A stretch of 64,000 bases of DNA from Chlorobiota bacterium (GTDB taxonomy: Bacteria; Bacteroidota; Chlorobiia; Chlorobiales; Chlorobiaceae). The notes under the pieces were generated by a model. It saw only the letters and a program-made list of their open reading frames with translations. It made no database searches and had not been told where the DNA came from. Position 1 is the first letter of the stretch. Each line of letters opens with the position of its first letter. Made by a program: the position numbers and the translations under genes. Location of the stretch: the NCBI GenBank assembly GCA_016868665.1, contig VGGK01000005.1:24748-88747 (forward strand), given 5' to 3'. This document shows, in pieces, positions 55,707 through 63,860 of this stretch.

Positions 55707-55812
55707 AACGAGTTATGCTGATATTATCAAAACTGCGAGGAATCAACTGAAATATACAAAAGGATCCCGTCAATCATGACGGAAATCTTCATGCCGGCAA
55801 TACGTCAGCCGC

Positions 55813-57579
55813 TCATGGCTGCCTGGCCGGAATTGGCGGAGGCGTCTGGAAAAATATTTTTTCGCACTCACGCCGGATTATTGCCTGCTGTTCGAGAATC
55901 AGCTCGGGATCGACGGTAAAATGATTGAGCAGCTGAGAGAATATCTGTATAGAGGTCTCGAACTTCTCGGTCACAACCACATCGGCACCCGCCTTGTAGA
56001 GGTTTTCCACTTCGTCGAGAGTTCTGGCCCTTACAATGACGAACGCTTTCGGGTTCACCTCGCGAATGGCGGGTATGCATTTGCGTACCGCTCCATTATC
56101 TGAAATGCCGAGCACCACGGCCCGGGCATGGTCTATACCGGCACGCAGCAGCGATTTCGTTTCCGTACAGTCTCCGTAATAGATCGGTTCGCCCTTTCGA
56201 CGCATGGTTCTGACGATCTCCCTGTCGATTTCGAGCACCGAATACGAAATGTTGGTGGCATGCAGCACTGCGGCCACATTCTGGCCGTTCACTCCGAACC
56301 CGATGATCGCGGCGTGGATCTCGCCTGCACAGATGATCGTGCTGTCGGCGGGCCGCACCACCGGACCGGCGGACTCCCGCCTGGGCAGGGGAATGAATCC
56401 AAGCGCAGGCACAACCTGATCGGCCACTTTCGGAGCAACAGCTATCATTGCTGGAGTAACGATCATTGTCACCACAATAATGGCCAGCATGGCCTGGAAG
56501 ACCTCGCCGGTAATAACCCTGTTGTTCAATCCGGATTCGGCCAGCACGAAGGAAAATTCGCCGATCTGCGCCAGCGCCATACCGGCCATCATGCTCACTC
56601 TAGTCGAATAGCCGAGAAAAAGCGACACCCCTGTGACGAGCAGACCTTTGACCAGCAGCACCGCAATCGCGATTCCGACGAAAAGCGGAAGATTGATCAT
56701 TTTCACATCGAGCAAAAGTCCGACGGAAATAAAAAAAATGCTGGTGAACGCTTCGCGGAAGGGGTCGATGGTAACGCTGATCTGGTGACTTTCGTCCGTG
56801 CTGGCTATCACCATGCCGGCAACGAACGATCCCAGTGCCAGAGAAAGTCCGGCAAGAGAGGTGAGATAAGCAGCGCCGAAACAGATCACCAGCGCGCCGA
56901 TAACCAGTACTTCACGCGCATGAAGAGAGGTGATCAACCGTACCATCTTCGGCATGAACAACCTGAATCCGGAAAATATCGCCGCGCCGAACAGCAGGAT
57001 GAAACCGACTTTCCTGACGATATTGACGGTCGAGAGCACCGCATCGGGACTGAGAAAATTCACGCCGATCATAAGCGGTACGATCGCGATATCCTGGAAT
57101 ATCAGGATGCCGAGCGCAATCTTGCCATGGGGCAATCCCAGCTCGTTCCTGTCGGTAAGAATTTTAAGGCAGATGGCCGTACTGCTGACGGCAAAAGCAA
57201 AACCAAGAAAAACCGCAGCCTCTACGGATATACTCCTGCCGATGCTGTAGAGCAGCCAGTAGGCAATACAGCTGATGGCAAGACCTGTCACAAGAATCTG
57301 CACCATGCCGCCGAGCAGAACGATTTTCTTCAGTTTTCGCAGATCGTCAAGGGAAAACTCGAGACCGATAGTGAAAAGAAGCAGAATGACGCCAAGCTCG
57401 GCAAGCGTTGAAATGAGCTTTTCATCGTAAACCGCGCCAATACCCGAAGGACCAAGCAGAATGCCGGTAAAGATCAGACCGATAACCGGAGGAATCCTCA
57501 GACGCTGAAAAATCAGGATAATGACGATCGCCAGCACACCAATCAGTACCAGTTCGCCGAGGAAATCGAATTCGTGCAT
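55813..57579 (-). CDS. Kef-type K+/H+ antiporter with TrkA-N domain
   Basis: This 588-residue protein has a CPA2 membrane domain of about 12 helices (residues 5-390, with GIILxGPSG-like and TIGLEFS segments). A cytoplasmic RCK/TrkA-N Rossmann domain begins AAIIGFGVNGQNVA. The Rossmann domain binds nucleotides or glutathione derivatives and gates efflux in Kef proteins. It probably contributes to K+ or pH homeostasis. There is no ancillary KefF/KefG gene in the window. Confidence 0.9.
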   Translation of the reverse strand: MHEFDFLGELVLIGVLAIVIILIFQRLRIPPVIGLIFTGILLGPSGIGAVYDEKLISTLAELGVILLLFTIGLEFSLDDLRKLKKIVLLGGMVQILVTGLAISCIAYWLLYSIGRSISVEAAVFLGFAFAVSSTAICLKILTDRNELGLPHGKIALGILIFQDIAIVPLMIGVNFLSPDAVLSTVNIVRKVGFILLFGAAIFSGFRLFMPKMVRLITSLHAREVLVIGALVICFGAAYLTSLAGLSLALGSFVAGMVIASTDESHQISVTIDPFREAFTSIFFISVGLLLDVKMINLPLFVGIAIAVLLVKGLLVTGVSLFLGYSTRVSMMAGMALAQIGEFSFVLAESGLNNRVITGEVFQAMLAIIVVTMIVTPAMIAVAPKVADQVVPALGFIPLPRRESAGPVVRPADSTIICAGEIHAAIIGFGVNGQNVAAVLHATNISYSVLEIDREIVRTMRRKGEPIYYGDCTETKSLLRAGIDHARAVVLGISDNGAVRKCIPAIREVNPKAFVIVRARTLDEVENLYKAGADVVVTEKFETSIQIFSQLLNHFTVDPELILEQQAIIRRECEKIFFQTPPPIPARQP

Positions 57580-57677
57580 GATTACTTCAGATTCGGATCA
57601 TCTCATGGTTCCGGTAAAAATCATACCACTCCCTGTATTTCTTTATTACAAAAAATACCGAACCTGAAAAAATGAAA

Positions 57678-57698
57678 AGGCGGCCATTTTGGCCGCCT
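57678..57698 (-). terminator. Intrinsic terminator after rubrerythrin
   Basis: AGGCGGCC pairs perfectly with GGCCGCCT around a 5-nt loop. On the minus strand it lies 26 bp past the stop and is followed by TTTCATTTTTTC. Confidence 0.85.
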
Positions 57699-57723
57699 CT
57701 TGAAAAAAAGTACCCGATACCGG

Positions 57724-58221
57724 TTACACCTGCACGTAAACCGACGACTTCGCGCCGCAGATAGGACATTTATCTGGAGGATTGACCAGTTCGATATGGC
57801 CGCATATCGGGCAGAGCCATATTTCGGTTGCGTTGATATCCTGGCCGTTCTGCACCGCCTCCATGGCTTTTTTATAGAGTTCGGCATGAACCTGCTCGGC
57901 TTTGACGGCAAAAGCGAACATGCGCTTTGCAGGATGGTCTTCAGCTGCAGCCTGTTCGAGCATCGGCGGGTACATTTCGGTAAATTCGCCCGTTTCGCCA
58001 TCTATGGCCGTCTGCAGGTTTTCAGCGGTAGAACCGATTCCGCCGAGCGCACCGAGGTGGCCTTCAGCATGGATAAGCTCGGCCTGCGCCGTGGTTCTGA
58101 AAAGCTTTGCAACGTTCATGAACCCTTCGCGCTCGGCTTCCTTCGCAAATGCGAGGTATTTCTGGTTTGCCTGGCTCTCGCCGGCGAATGCTTCCTTCAG
58201 ATTTTCTTTCGTTGTTGGCAT
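57724..58221 (-). CDS. Rubrerythrin
   Basis: This 165-residue protein has the ferritin-like diiron four-helix bundle with E-x-x-H pairs in AELIHAEGH and EQVHAELY. A C-terminal rubredoxin domain has CPICGHIELVNPPDKCPICG with four iron-binding cysteines. Rubrerythrin reduces hydrogen peroxide in anaerobes, matching the strictly anaerobic lifestyle of green sulfur bacteria. It is monocistronic with a terminator directly after. A partner reductase is not in the window. Confidence 0.95.
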   Translation of the reverse strand: MPTTKENLKEAFAGESQANQKYLAFAKEAEREGFMNVAKLFRTTAQAELIHAEGHLGALGGIGSTAENLQTAIDGETGEFTEMYPPMLEQAAAEDHPAKRMFAFAVKAEQVHAELYKKAMEAVQNGQDINATEIWLCPICGHIELVNPPDKCPICGAKSSVYVQV

Positions 58222-58336
58222 GGTTGTGCTGTTTTGTTATTGTTCCCGATTCGTGCCTTGGGAGTTTTTGGTGCCCCGGGAAAAAAGATAAAAAAGAGTA
58301 GTAATGATTCGCAAATAATCCAAACAAATGGGCCGT

Positions 58337-59137
58337 CTACCTGTTTTTCTTGTAGAAGCCTTTCGAGCGGACAAGGCCGAACCACTCCCGCACCTGGGCC
58401 TCGGGAGTTTTATCCGTCGTCCAGTGGATGAAATTGGCAATATCCCGAACAGCGATCTTGCCCGTGCCGGGAAAATCAATCAATCTTGCCTCGCCGAGTT
58501 TCCATATCTGCGGCTGGCGAACGCTGCCCTTTTCGGGATGCTCGAATTCAAGGGGAGGAAAAACCGCATCGAGTGAACGATGGCGCCACTCCTCTTCGGG
58601 AACAGTAATGCATGCCGCATACTCCCCGTGAGGTTTCAGTGCCGCACATGCGGCTGCAAGCACAAGCGGACGGCCGAACAGATCGGTCACATACTCTCCC
58701 GGCGAACCGGTAAACCCTGCAACAACCATTCCGCTTGCTATGCCTATACCCGGCCTGAACCCCGGCTCATCCTTTTCGCCCAATATCCTCGCTGCCCGAA
58801 GCGCGTCGAGAAACGGATCGTCAGAACCGAAAGCGCCTGAAAACAGCATGATATGCGCATGGCCGAAAAACCGTTCGACAATGCAGAAACGTTCCTTTTC
58901 GAGCTGCCGGTGGATCCAGCCGAGAAACATGTTCTGATAGATGAGCAGCTCCGCAGGATCGAGTTCAAACGAAAGCCCGGCATATCCCGGAATACCCATG
59001 TAAAGAACCGAACAATCGACTTCAAGCCCTTTAATGGAAAACGGCCCTGCAAGCCTGTCGTCGATTTCCACATCGATAGTCAGCGGCTGGGAAAGCAACA
59101 GGTCCGCTACGGAATTAAAGGTGTGCGGTGTTTTCAC
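58337..59137 (-). CDS. Degenerate class III nucleotidyl cyclase-domain protein
   Basis: This 266-residue protein starts at GTG. Residues 40-170 follow the class III cyclase fold: VLYMGIPGYAGLSFEL where FxDIxGFT is expected, ERFFGHAHIMLFSGAF in place of KxxGDGxMAxF, and then the well-kept GIGIASGMVVAGFTGSPGEY. A region like GRPLVLAAACA completes the domain. Both metal-binding aspartates are missing (Met and His/Ala stand there), so it is unlikely to make cAMP or cGMP. It may bind nucleotide or act as a scaffold. The last 70 residues have no recognised domain. Confidence 0.7.
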   Translation of the reverse strand: MKTPHTFNSVADLLLSQPLTIDVEIDDRLAGPFSIKGLEVDCSVLYMGIPGYAGLSFELDPAELLIYQNMFLGWIHRQLEKERFCIVERFFGHAHIMLFSGAFGSDDPFLDALRAARILGEKDEPGFRPGIGIASGMVVAGFTGSPGEYVTDLFGRPLVLAAACAALKPHGEYAACITVPEEEWRHRSLDAVFPPLEFEHPEKGSVRQPQIWKLGEARLIDFPGTGKIAVRDIANFIHWTTDKTPEAQVREWFGLVRSKGFYKKNR

Positions 59138-59307
59138 TGGGGTATGAAACTTGTTCGGAAATCATTTTTTCAGGGCTCCTGCCCCGCCGGGGCTTGCCGG
59201 GCAACCGGTGAAAGCTTATATAGAAAACAGGCTATAAACAAAATAGACTATAAACCACGCAAAAACCAAAGCAGTACCTGTTTCATTTTCTTCATCCCCG
59301 GCTTGCC

Positions 59308-61011
59308 ATGTTCAAACCAAAGTTCTTTACCGTCCTTTCCGAAATCACGCCTCAGCAGCTCTCGAAAGATGTGGTTGCAGGCATTCTTGTCGGCATCGTC
59401 GCCCTCCCGCTTGCAATCGCCTTTGCCATCGCTTCGGGAGTATCGCCCGAAAAAGGACTCATCACCGCCGTCATCGGCGGCTTTCTCGTATCCTTCCTCG
59501 GCGGCAGCCGGGTGCAGATCGGGGGCCCGACGGGAGCGTTCATCGTCATCCTCTACGGCATCGTAGAGCAATACGGCATCAACGGACTCATGATCGCCAC
59601 CATCATGGCCGGCGTCATCCTCATGCTGATGGGATTCGCACAGTTCGGCTCGCTGATCAAGTTCATTCCCTATCCTGTCGTGGTAGGATTCACCAGCGGC
59701 ATAGCTGTCATCATCTTTTCAAGCCAGATAAGCGATTTTCTCGGCCTTTCGATTGAAAAGGTTCCCGCCGACTTCATTGAAAAATGGATTGCCTATGCGA
59801 CGCATCTCACCTCCATCAATCCGCAAAGCCTGATGGTCGGAACGTTCTCGCTTCTCATCATCGTATTCTGGCCGAAGATATCGAGAAAAATTCCGGGTTC
59901 GATCGTCGCAATTATCGCTTCGACCCTGCTCGTGCACCTCTCAGGGCTCGACGTGGCCACAATAGAATCGCGCTTCGGGGATATTCCCTCAGCGCTTCCC
60001 GCCCCGTCCGTTCCTGTTTTCGATTTCGCCACAGTGAAAGAACTCATCATGCCGGCAACGACCATCGCCCTGCTCGGCGCTATCGAGGCGCTGCTTTCAG
60101 CCGTCGTGGCAGACGGCATGATCGGCAGCCGGCACAAATCGAACATGGAGCTTGTAGCCCAGGGTGCGGCCAACATCATTACACCGCTCTTCGGAGGCAT
60201 TCCTGTCACCGGAGCCATCGCCCGCACGGCGACTAACGTCAAAAACGGCGGAAGAACGCCTGTAGCCGGCATGGTGCACGCCCTGACGTTGCTCTGCATC
60301 ATGCTGCTCTTCGGCGGATGGGCCAAACTCATACCCATGCCCACGCTTGCCGCCATCCTGATCGTCGTGGCCTGGAACATGAGCGAACACCATGTATTCC
60401 GCCAGCTGCTGAAAAGCCCGCGCAGCGACGTCATCGTGCTCCTGACGACCTTCGGCCTCACGGTAGTGTTCGATCTGACCATAGCCATCGAAATCGGCAT
60501 GCTGCTTGCAGTCCTGCTCTTCATGCAGCATATGGCAGGAATCGCCAATATCGGCATGGTTACCGGAGAACTCAAAGACCGCGAAGAGGAGGACGATCCC
60601 AATACGATCAGGACCCGCGCAATACCTGAAGGAGTCGAAGTATTCGAAATCAGCGGCGCCATGTTCTTCGGAGCCGCATCGAAGTTCAAGGACGCGATGC
60701 ACATCGTCGAAAAAAAACCCGCGATCCGCATCATCCGCATGAGAAAAGTGCTTTCGATAGACGCAACGGGGCTCAACATGCTCCGTGAACTGCTCATCGA
60801 CTGCAGAAAAACCGGCATCACGCTGATCCTGTCGGGCGTTCACGCCCATCCGCTTTTCGCCATGCAGCAATACGGCATCTACGACGAAATCGGCGAAGAA
60901 AATGTTTTCGGCAACATCGACGACGCCCTCGACCGCTCAAGATTACTCCTCGGCCTCCCGAAAACCGGAAGAATGCAGAATTTCACTCCCTCGGTAGAAC
61001 GGGAAAAGTAA
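59308..61011 (+). CDS. SulP-family anion permease with STAS domain
   Basis: This 567-residue protein has about 12-14 membrane helices, starting with the SulP hallmark [20 protein letters not shown] and [29 protein letters not shown] cytoplasmic STAS domain at about residues 440-550 contains [16 protein letters not shown]. SulP proteins transport sulfate, bicarbonate or dicarboxylates. In an organism that oxidises sulfide, sulfate export or import is plausible but unproven; bicarbonate uptake is equally possible. It is monocistronic and followed by the repeat array. Confidence 0.92.
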   Translation: MFKPKFFTVLSEITPQQLSKDVVAGILVGIVALPLAIAFAIASGVSPEKGLITAVIGGFLVSFLGGSRVQIGGPTGAFIVILYGIVEQYGINGLMIATIMAGVILMLMGFAQFGSLIKFIPYPVVVGFTSGIAVIIFSSQISDFLGLSIEKVPADFIEKWIAYATHLTSINPQSLMVGTFSLLIIVFWPKISRKIPGSIVAIIASTLLVHLSGLDVATIESRFGDIPSALPAPSVPVFDFATVKELIMPATTIALLGAIEALLSAVVADGMIGSRHKSNMELVAQGAANIITPLFGGIPVTGAIARTATNVKNGGRTPVAGMVHALTLLCIMLLFGGWAKLIPMPTLAAILIVVAWNMSEHHVFRQLLKSPRSDVIVLLTTFGLTVVFDLTIAIEIGMLLAVLLFMQHMAGIANIGMVTGELKDREEEDDPNTIRTRAIPEGVEVFEISGAMFFGAASKFKDAMHIVEKKPAIRIIRMRKVLSIDATGLNMLRELLIDCRKTGITLILSGVHAHPLFAMQQYGIYDEIGEENVFGNIDDALDRSRLLLGLPKTGRMQNFTPSVEREK

Positions 61012-61020
61012 ACGCAGAGA

Positions 61021-61200
61021 AGTATCGGATGCGGAGCATACGGGAGTATCCCCCCAAAAAAACGGCGCCTGATTTGAACGGCAACGCCGGGCAACACAGG
61101 CGCCAATCCGTGCCAATCCGTGGGCAACCTCTTCCTCTTCAATCCCCGCTCTTCCAGCCAACAGCCCACAGGACACAACCCACAACTTCGGACTCACTGC
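61021..61200. repeat. REP-like element and partial dispersed repeat
   Basis: It starts with a diverged palindrome (GTATCGGATGCGGAGCATAC) and continues with CCAATCCGTGCCAATCCGTGG, the terminal 11-nt steps of the long repeat unit. No gene lies here. Confidence 0.6.
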
Positions 61201-61212
61201 CAACACGCTTCC

Positions 61213-61420
61213 ATCCGTGCAAATCCAATCTTCAATCAGCGGGAACCGCGTTCTTCCTCTTATAGCTGGATAGCGAGACAGCCGGATGGCTCAATAGCAA
61301 GAAAACATCACCCATAGCGCTTAACCCATTAATCCGTGCCAATCCGTGCAAATCCGTGGGCAAAAATCTTCCTCCTTTCTTCTACTCCTTACTCCCGGAC
61401 GGCAAGCCTCCCGATACTCC
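61213..61420. repeat. Dispersed 150-bp repeat, copy C1
   Basis: A full unit from ATCCGTGCAAATCC to GTGGGCAA at 61363, nearly identical to copies A, C2 and C3. The right flank 61364-61420 also matches copy A. Confidence 0.88.
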
Positions 61421-61450
61421 CTCTTCCGGCCCACGGCCCGCCTCTTCTTC

Positions 61451-61600
61451 ATCCGTGTAAATCCGGTTTCAATCAGCGGGAACCGCGTTCTTCCTCTTAT
61501 AGCCGGATAGCGAGACAGCCGGATGGCTCAATAGCAAGAAAACATCACCCATAGCGCTTAACCCATTAATCCGTGCCAATCCGTGCAAATCCGTGGGCAA
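61451..61600. repeat. Dispersed 150-bp repeat, copy C2
   Basis: A full unit in the same orientation as C1 and C3, with the same end AATCCGTGCC AATCCGTGCA AATCCGTGGG. It differs from C1 by a handful of substitutions. Confidence 0.88.
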
Positions 61601-61681
61601 CCTCTTCCTCTTCGATCCACAGGCTCCCACCTCCTGACTCCCGATCTTCCCCGCCTCACCGCCCACAATCCTCAATCCTCT

Positions 61682-61833
61682 ATCCGTGCAAATCCAATCT
61701 TCAATCAGCGGGAACCGCGTTCTTCCTCTTATAGCTGGATAGCGAGACAGCTGGATGGCTCAATAGCAAGAAAAACATCACCCATAGCGCTTAACCCATT
61801 AATCCGTGTCAATCCGTGCAAATCCGTGGGCAA
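61682..61833. repeat. Dispersed 150-bp repeat, copy C3
   Basis: A full unit in the same orientation, starting 82 bp after C2. Between the units are short variable pyrimidine-rich spacers. The 833-bp interval 61012-61844 consists of these copies and contains no credible gene. Confidence 0.88.
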
Positions 61834-61844
61834 CCTCTTCCTCT

Positions 61845-62105
61845 TCAATCTTTACTGCTATACGTCCTTATGCTCGCTATGGCCTTCATGTCATAATACG
61901 TATTCACCGCAGTCCCATCTCCTCCGTCTTCTGTAACCCGCAGGAAAAAATCGCTGATGAACAGGACGGCATCTTCATAAATCTGTCCCTCGTTGATCTG
62001 CAGCTTCACGCCCTTGCGGATTTTGCGCGACATGGTGCCATGCAGCGGCACTGAGGCATATTCGAGCACTTTTTCCCATGCCTGCATATTGCTCTCTGCC
62101 ATCAT
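61845..62105 (-). CDS. Small protein of unknown function, divergent partner
   Basis: This 86-residue protein, probably soluble, has a Trp-containing helix near the start and a beta-rich remainder (KLQINEGQIYEDAVLFISDFFL). No family is recognised. GGGGG lies 2 or 5 nt before the two adjacent ATGs (62105, 62102). It is divergent from the 102-residue protein with an 18-bp palindrome and TATAAT boxes between them. Its stop abuts the repeat array. It looks like a real gene from codon texture and ribosome binding site. Confidence 0.65.
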   Translation of the reverse strand: MMAESNMQAWEKVLEYASVPLHGTMSRKIRKGVKLQINEGQIYEDAVLFISDFFLRVTEDGGDGTAVNTYYDMKAIASIRTYSSKD

Positions 62106-62144
62106 AACCCCCAGCTTTAATTATTGAGAAAAGGAAAATTTACC

Positions 62145-62162
62145 TAATACAATATTGTATTA
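62145..62162. promoter_or_regulatory. 18-bp perfect palindrome with overlapping divergent -10 boxes
   Basis: TAATACAATATTGTATTA is a perfect palindrome in the AT-rich divergent region. A minus-strand TATAAT lies at 62164-62159 and a plus-strand TATAAT at 62167-62172. It fits an operator controlling both flanking genes; the regulator is unknown. Confidence 0.55.
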
Positions 62163-62232
62163 TACATATAATATCTTAATTTTTCAGACAGAAACAATAT
62201 TATACCTTATTTAAACAACACAAACAACAACC

Positions 62233-62541
62233 ATGGAACAGACATTGAGACCGCTTGGAACCGTCATGCAGCTGCTTGAAGAACTTGGACACGAGGTAAC
62301 TTACGCATACGAGGACCTGGTATTCGTCAATCACAGCGACTTTCTTCTCCAGTTCGGTGAAACCGGTTCGGTACTGCACCTCTTTTTCAATAACGAATGC
62401 ACCAAAAAAGATGCCGATGCCATAGAAGAGAGTCTTATTCCCGCAGCCGATAAAAAAGGACTCTCCATTGCCACGAAAGGGCGCTACAGTCTCAGCGAAG
62501 AACCTGATGAGAATCTGCAGATCAGGTTCTTCGATCTCTGA
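62233..62541 (+). CDS. Small conserved-looking protein of unknown function
   Basis: This 102-residue soluble protein starts MEQTLRPLGTVMQLLEELGH. A helical N-terminus and a beta-hairpin-rich middle (YAYEDLVFVNHSDFLLQFGE, then LHLFFNNECTK) lead to a polar end with LQIRFFDL. I do not recognise a family, although the alternation resembles small type III secretion chaperone-like or YbjN-like folds. It is expressed from the divergent promoter region. Function not assigned. Confidence 0.65.
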   Translation: MEQTLRPLGTVMQLLEELGHEVTYAYEDLVFVNHSDFLLQFGETGSVLHLFFNNECTKKDADAIEESLIPAADKKGLSIATKGRYSLSEEPDENLQIRFFDL

Positions 62542-62589
62542 ACTCCCGATCTGCCAGAGAATTTTTCCCGGGACTGCAGGAACCATTTC

Positions 62590-62672
62590 AAGCCGGAAAC
62601 CCTTGTATCAGGATAAAGGGACATTGTTTTACTATCCACGGCCCAAAAAGAGATCAAAGCGGTTTCCGGCTT
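62590..62672 (+). promoter_or_regulatory. Inverted repeat leader that sequesters the tspO start
   Basis: AAGCCGGAAACC (62590-62601) and GGTTTCCGGCTT (62661-62672) are exact complements. The second arm ends on the base before the tspO ATG. The 59-nt loop holds GGATAAAGGGAC. Folded in RNA it would bury the ribosome-landing region. Confidence 0.6.
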
Positions 62673-63095
62673 ATGGCAACCTGGTACGACACGCTCAGAA
62701 AACCCCGCTATACCCCGCCGAAAAACGTGTTCGGTCCGGTCTGGACACTTCTTTACATATTTATTTTTTCGTCTCTCGCAGTGTATTTCCTGACGCCGGC
62801 AAAGCAGAACCTGATACCCGTCACCATTCTGCTGCTTATCCATTTTACGGCCAGTTTCAGCTGGACGAAGCTCTTTTTCAAGCAAAAAAAAGTTCTGCTC
62901 GCCCTGCTTGACCTTCTCGTTATCGACTGTACCCTTATAGCCATCATACTCCTGTTTTTTCAGACAAGCACGCTCGCAGCGCTTCTCCTCATCCCCTACC
63001 TCGGCTGGGGAATCTTTGCCGCATATATCAACTGGGGCATCTACCGGTTAAACCCCGAACAGTCAGAAACCGGCAACAACTCCACTATCAAATGA
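62673..63095 (+). CDS. tspO: TspO/MBR family membrane protein
   Basis: This 140-residue protein has five membrane helices and the tryptophan-rich TspO signature ATWYDTLRKPRYTPPKNVFG with PVWTLLY. It ends with IPYLGWGIFAAYINWGIYRLN. TspO binds porphyrins and, in bacteria, regulates photopigment genes in response to oxygen, fitting a phototroph rich in chlorophyll precursors. It has no obvious ribosome binding site; the start lies at the base of a 12-bp inverted repeat. It overlaps the PPC-domain gene by 4 nt. Confidence 0.9.
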   Translation: MATWYDTLRKPRYTPPKNVFGPVWTLLYIFIFSSLAVYFLTPAKQNLIPVTILLLIHFTASFSWTKLFFKQKKVLLALLDLLVIDCTLIAIILLFFQTSTLAALLLIPYLGWGIFAAYINWGIYRLNPEQSETGNNSTIK

Positions 63096-63535
63096 AATAC
63101 TCGGAAGCTCGTCAGGGCCGCATCTTCGTCATACGCCTCGAAGATGGGGAAACCGTTCACGAAAAACTTGAAGGATTCGCACGAGACCAGGGCATCGAAC
63201 GCGCACAGCTCGTTATTATCGGCGGTGCCGATAAAGGAAGCCGACTGGTCGTGGGACCTCAGGAGAGCCGCACCCTGCCGGTTATGCCCATGACGCATGA
63301 GCTCTACGATGCGCACGAAATTACCGGCACGGGAACAATCTTCCCCGACGACGACGGTAATCCCCTCCTGCACATGCACATGGCTTGCGGTCGCGAAGAA
63401 AACACGGTAACCGGATGCATCCGCAACGGCGTCAAAGTATGGCATGTGATGGAAGTGGTAATGACAGAGTTGCTTGAAAACACCGCATCCCGCCAGACGG
63501 ATCCCATCACAGGATTCAAGCTGCTCGTGCCGTAA
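63092..63535 (+). CDS. PPC-domain (DUF296) protein
   Basis: This 147-residue protein has the PPC/DUF296 fold. RIFVIRLEDGETVHEKLEGFA is the N-terminal beta-alpha part, and LLHMHMACGREENTVTGCI carries the conserved His-rich strand that often binds metal. PPC domains trimerise and in plants sit beside AT hooks; in bacteria their role is unclear, with DNA binding proposed. Its start overlaps the tspO stop (ATGA), so it is translated from the tspO mRNA. There is no DNA-binding AT hook in the sequence. Confidence 0.88.
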   Translation: MKYSEARQGRIFVIRLEDGETVHEKLEGFARDQGIERAQLVIIGGADKGSRLVVGPQESRTLPVMPMTHELYDAHEITGTGTIFPDDDGNPLLHMHMACGREENTVTGCIRNGVKVWHVMEVVMTELLENTASRQTDPITGFKLLVP

Positions 63536-63542
63536 ACAGGGG

Positions 63543-63860
63543 GTATCGGATGCCCCGCATCCGGGAGCATCTCTCGCAAACGCATCGGAGAAGTATCGTT
63601 CGCTCCGCTCACGGCATTATCGCATTCCGCACGAAAGAAGAAATTCTCTTTTGTCAGGCTCTGGCCGGACAGCTGGATAGCCGGACAGCAAAGAAAAAAA
63701 ACAAGCAAAGAGAAATTAAAGCTTTTCCCCTCCATAATCCTACGGCGTTCACACCCGATAAGCATCTACGCATACCCGCTCACGGCTAACAGCCCTCGCT
63801 CTTCAATCCGTGTAAATCCAATCCCCAATCAGCGGGAACCGCGATCTTCCTCCTGACTTC
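63543..63860. repeat. REP-like element and truncated dispersed repeat, copy D
   Basis: It starts with GTATCGGATGCCCCGCATCCGG, continues with GGAGCATCTCTCGCAAACG, and matches the element at 30545-30640. At 63803 AATCCGTGTAAATCC starts a copy of the long unit, which stops after GCGGGAACCGCGATCTTCC. From 63861 to the window end I see no gene. Confidence 0.7.

Noticed and set aside
56128..57411. A 427-codon open frame on the plus strand
   Set aside because: It is antisense to the Kef-type antiporter and consists of polar low-complexity residues.
61100..61840. CRISPR array suggested by the recurring AATCCGTG units
   Set aside because: The short units are tandem 11-nt steps without unique spacers, and the long units are 150 bp with variable pyrimidine-rich gaps. 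No cas gene is near.
61120..61940. Small open frames in the repeat array that all encode the same peptide-like string (REPRSSS...)
   Set aside because: They are the same frame read through each repeat copy, without a ribosome binding site or independent codon bias; not genes.
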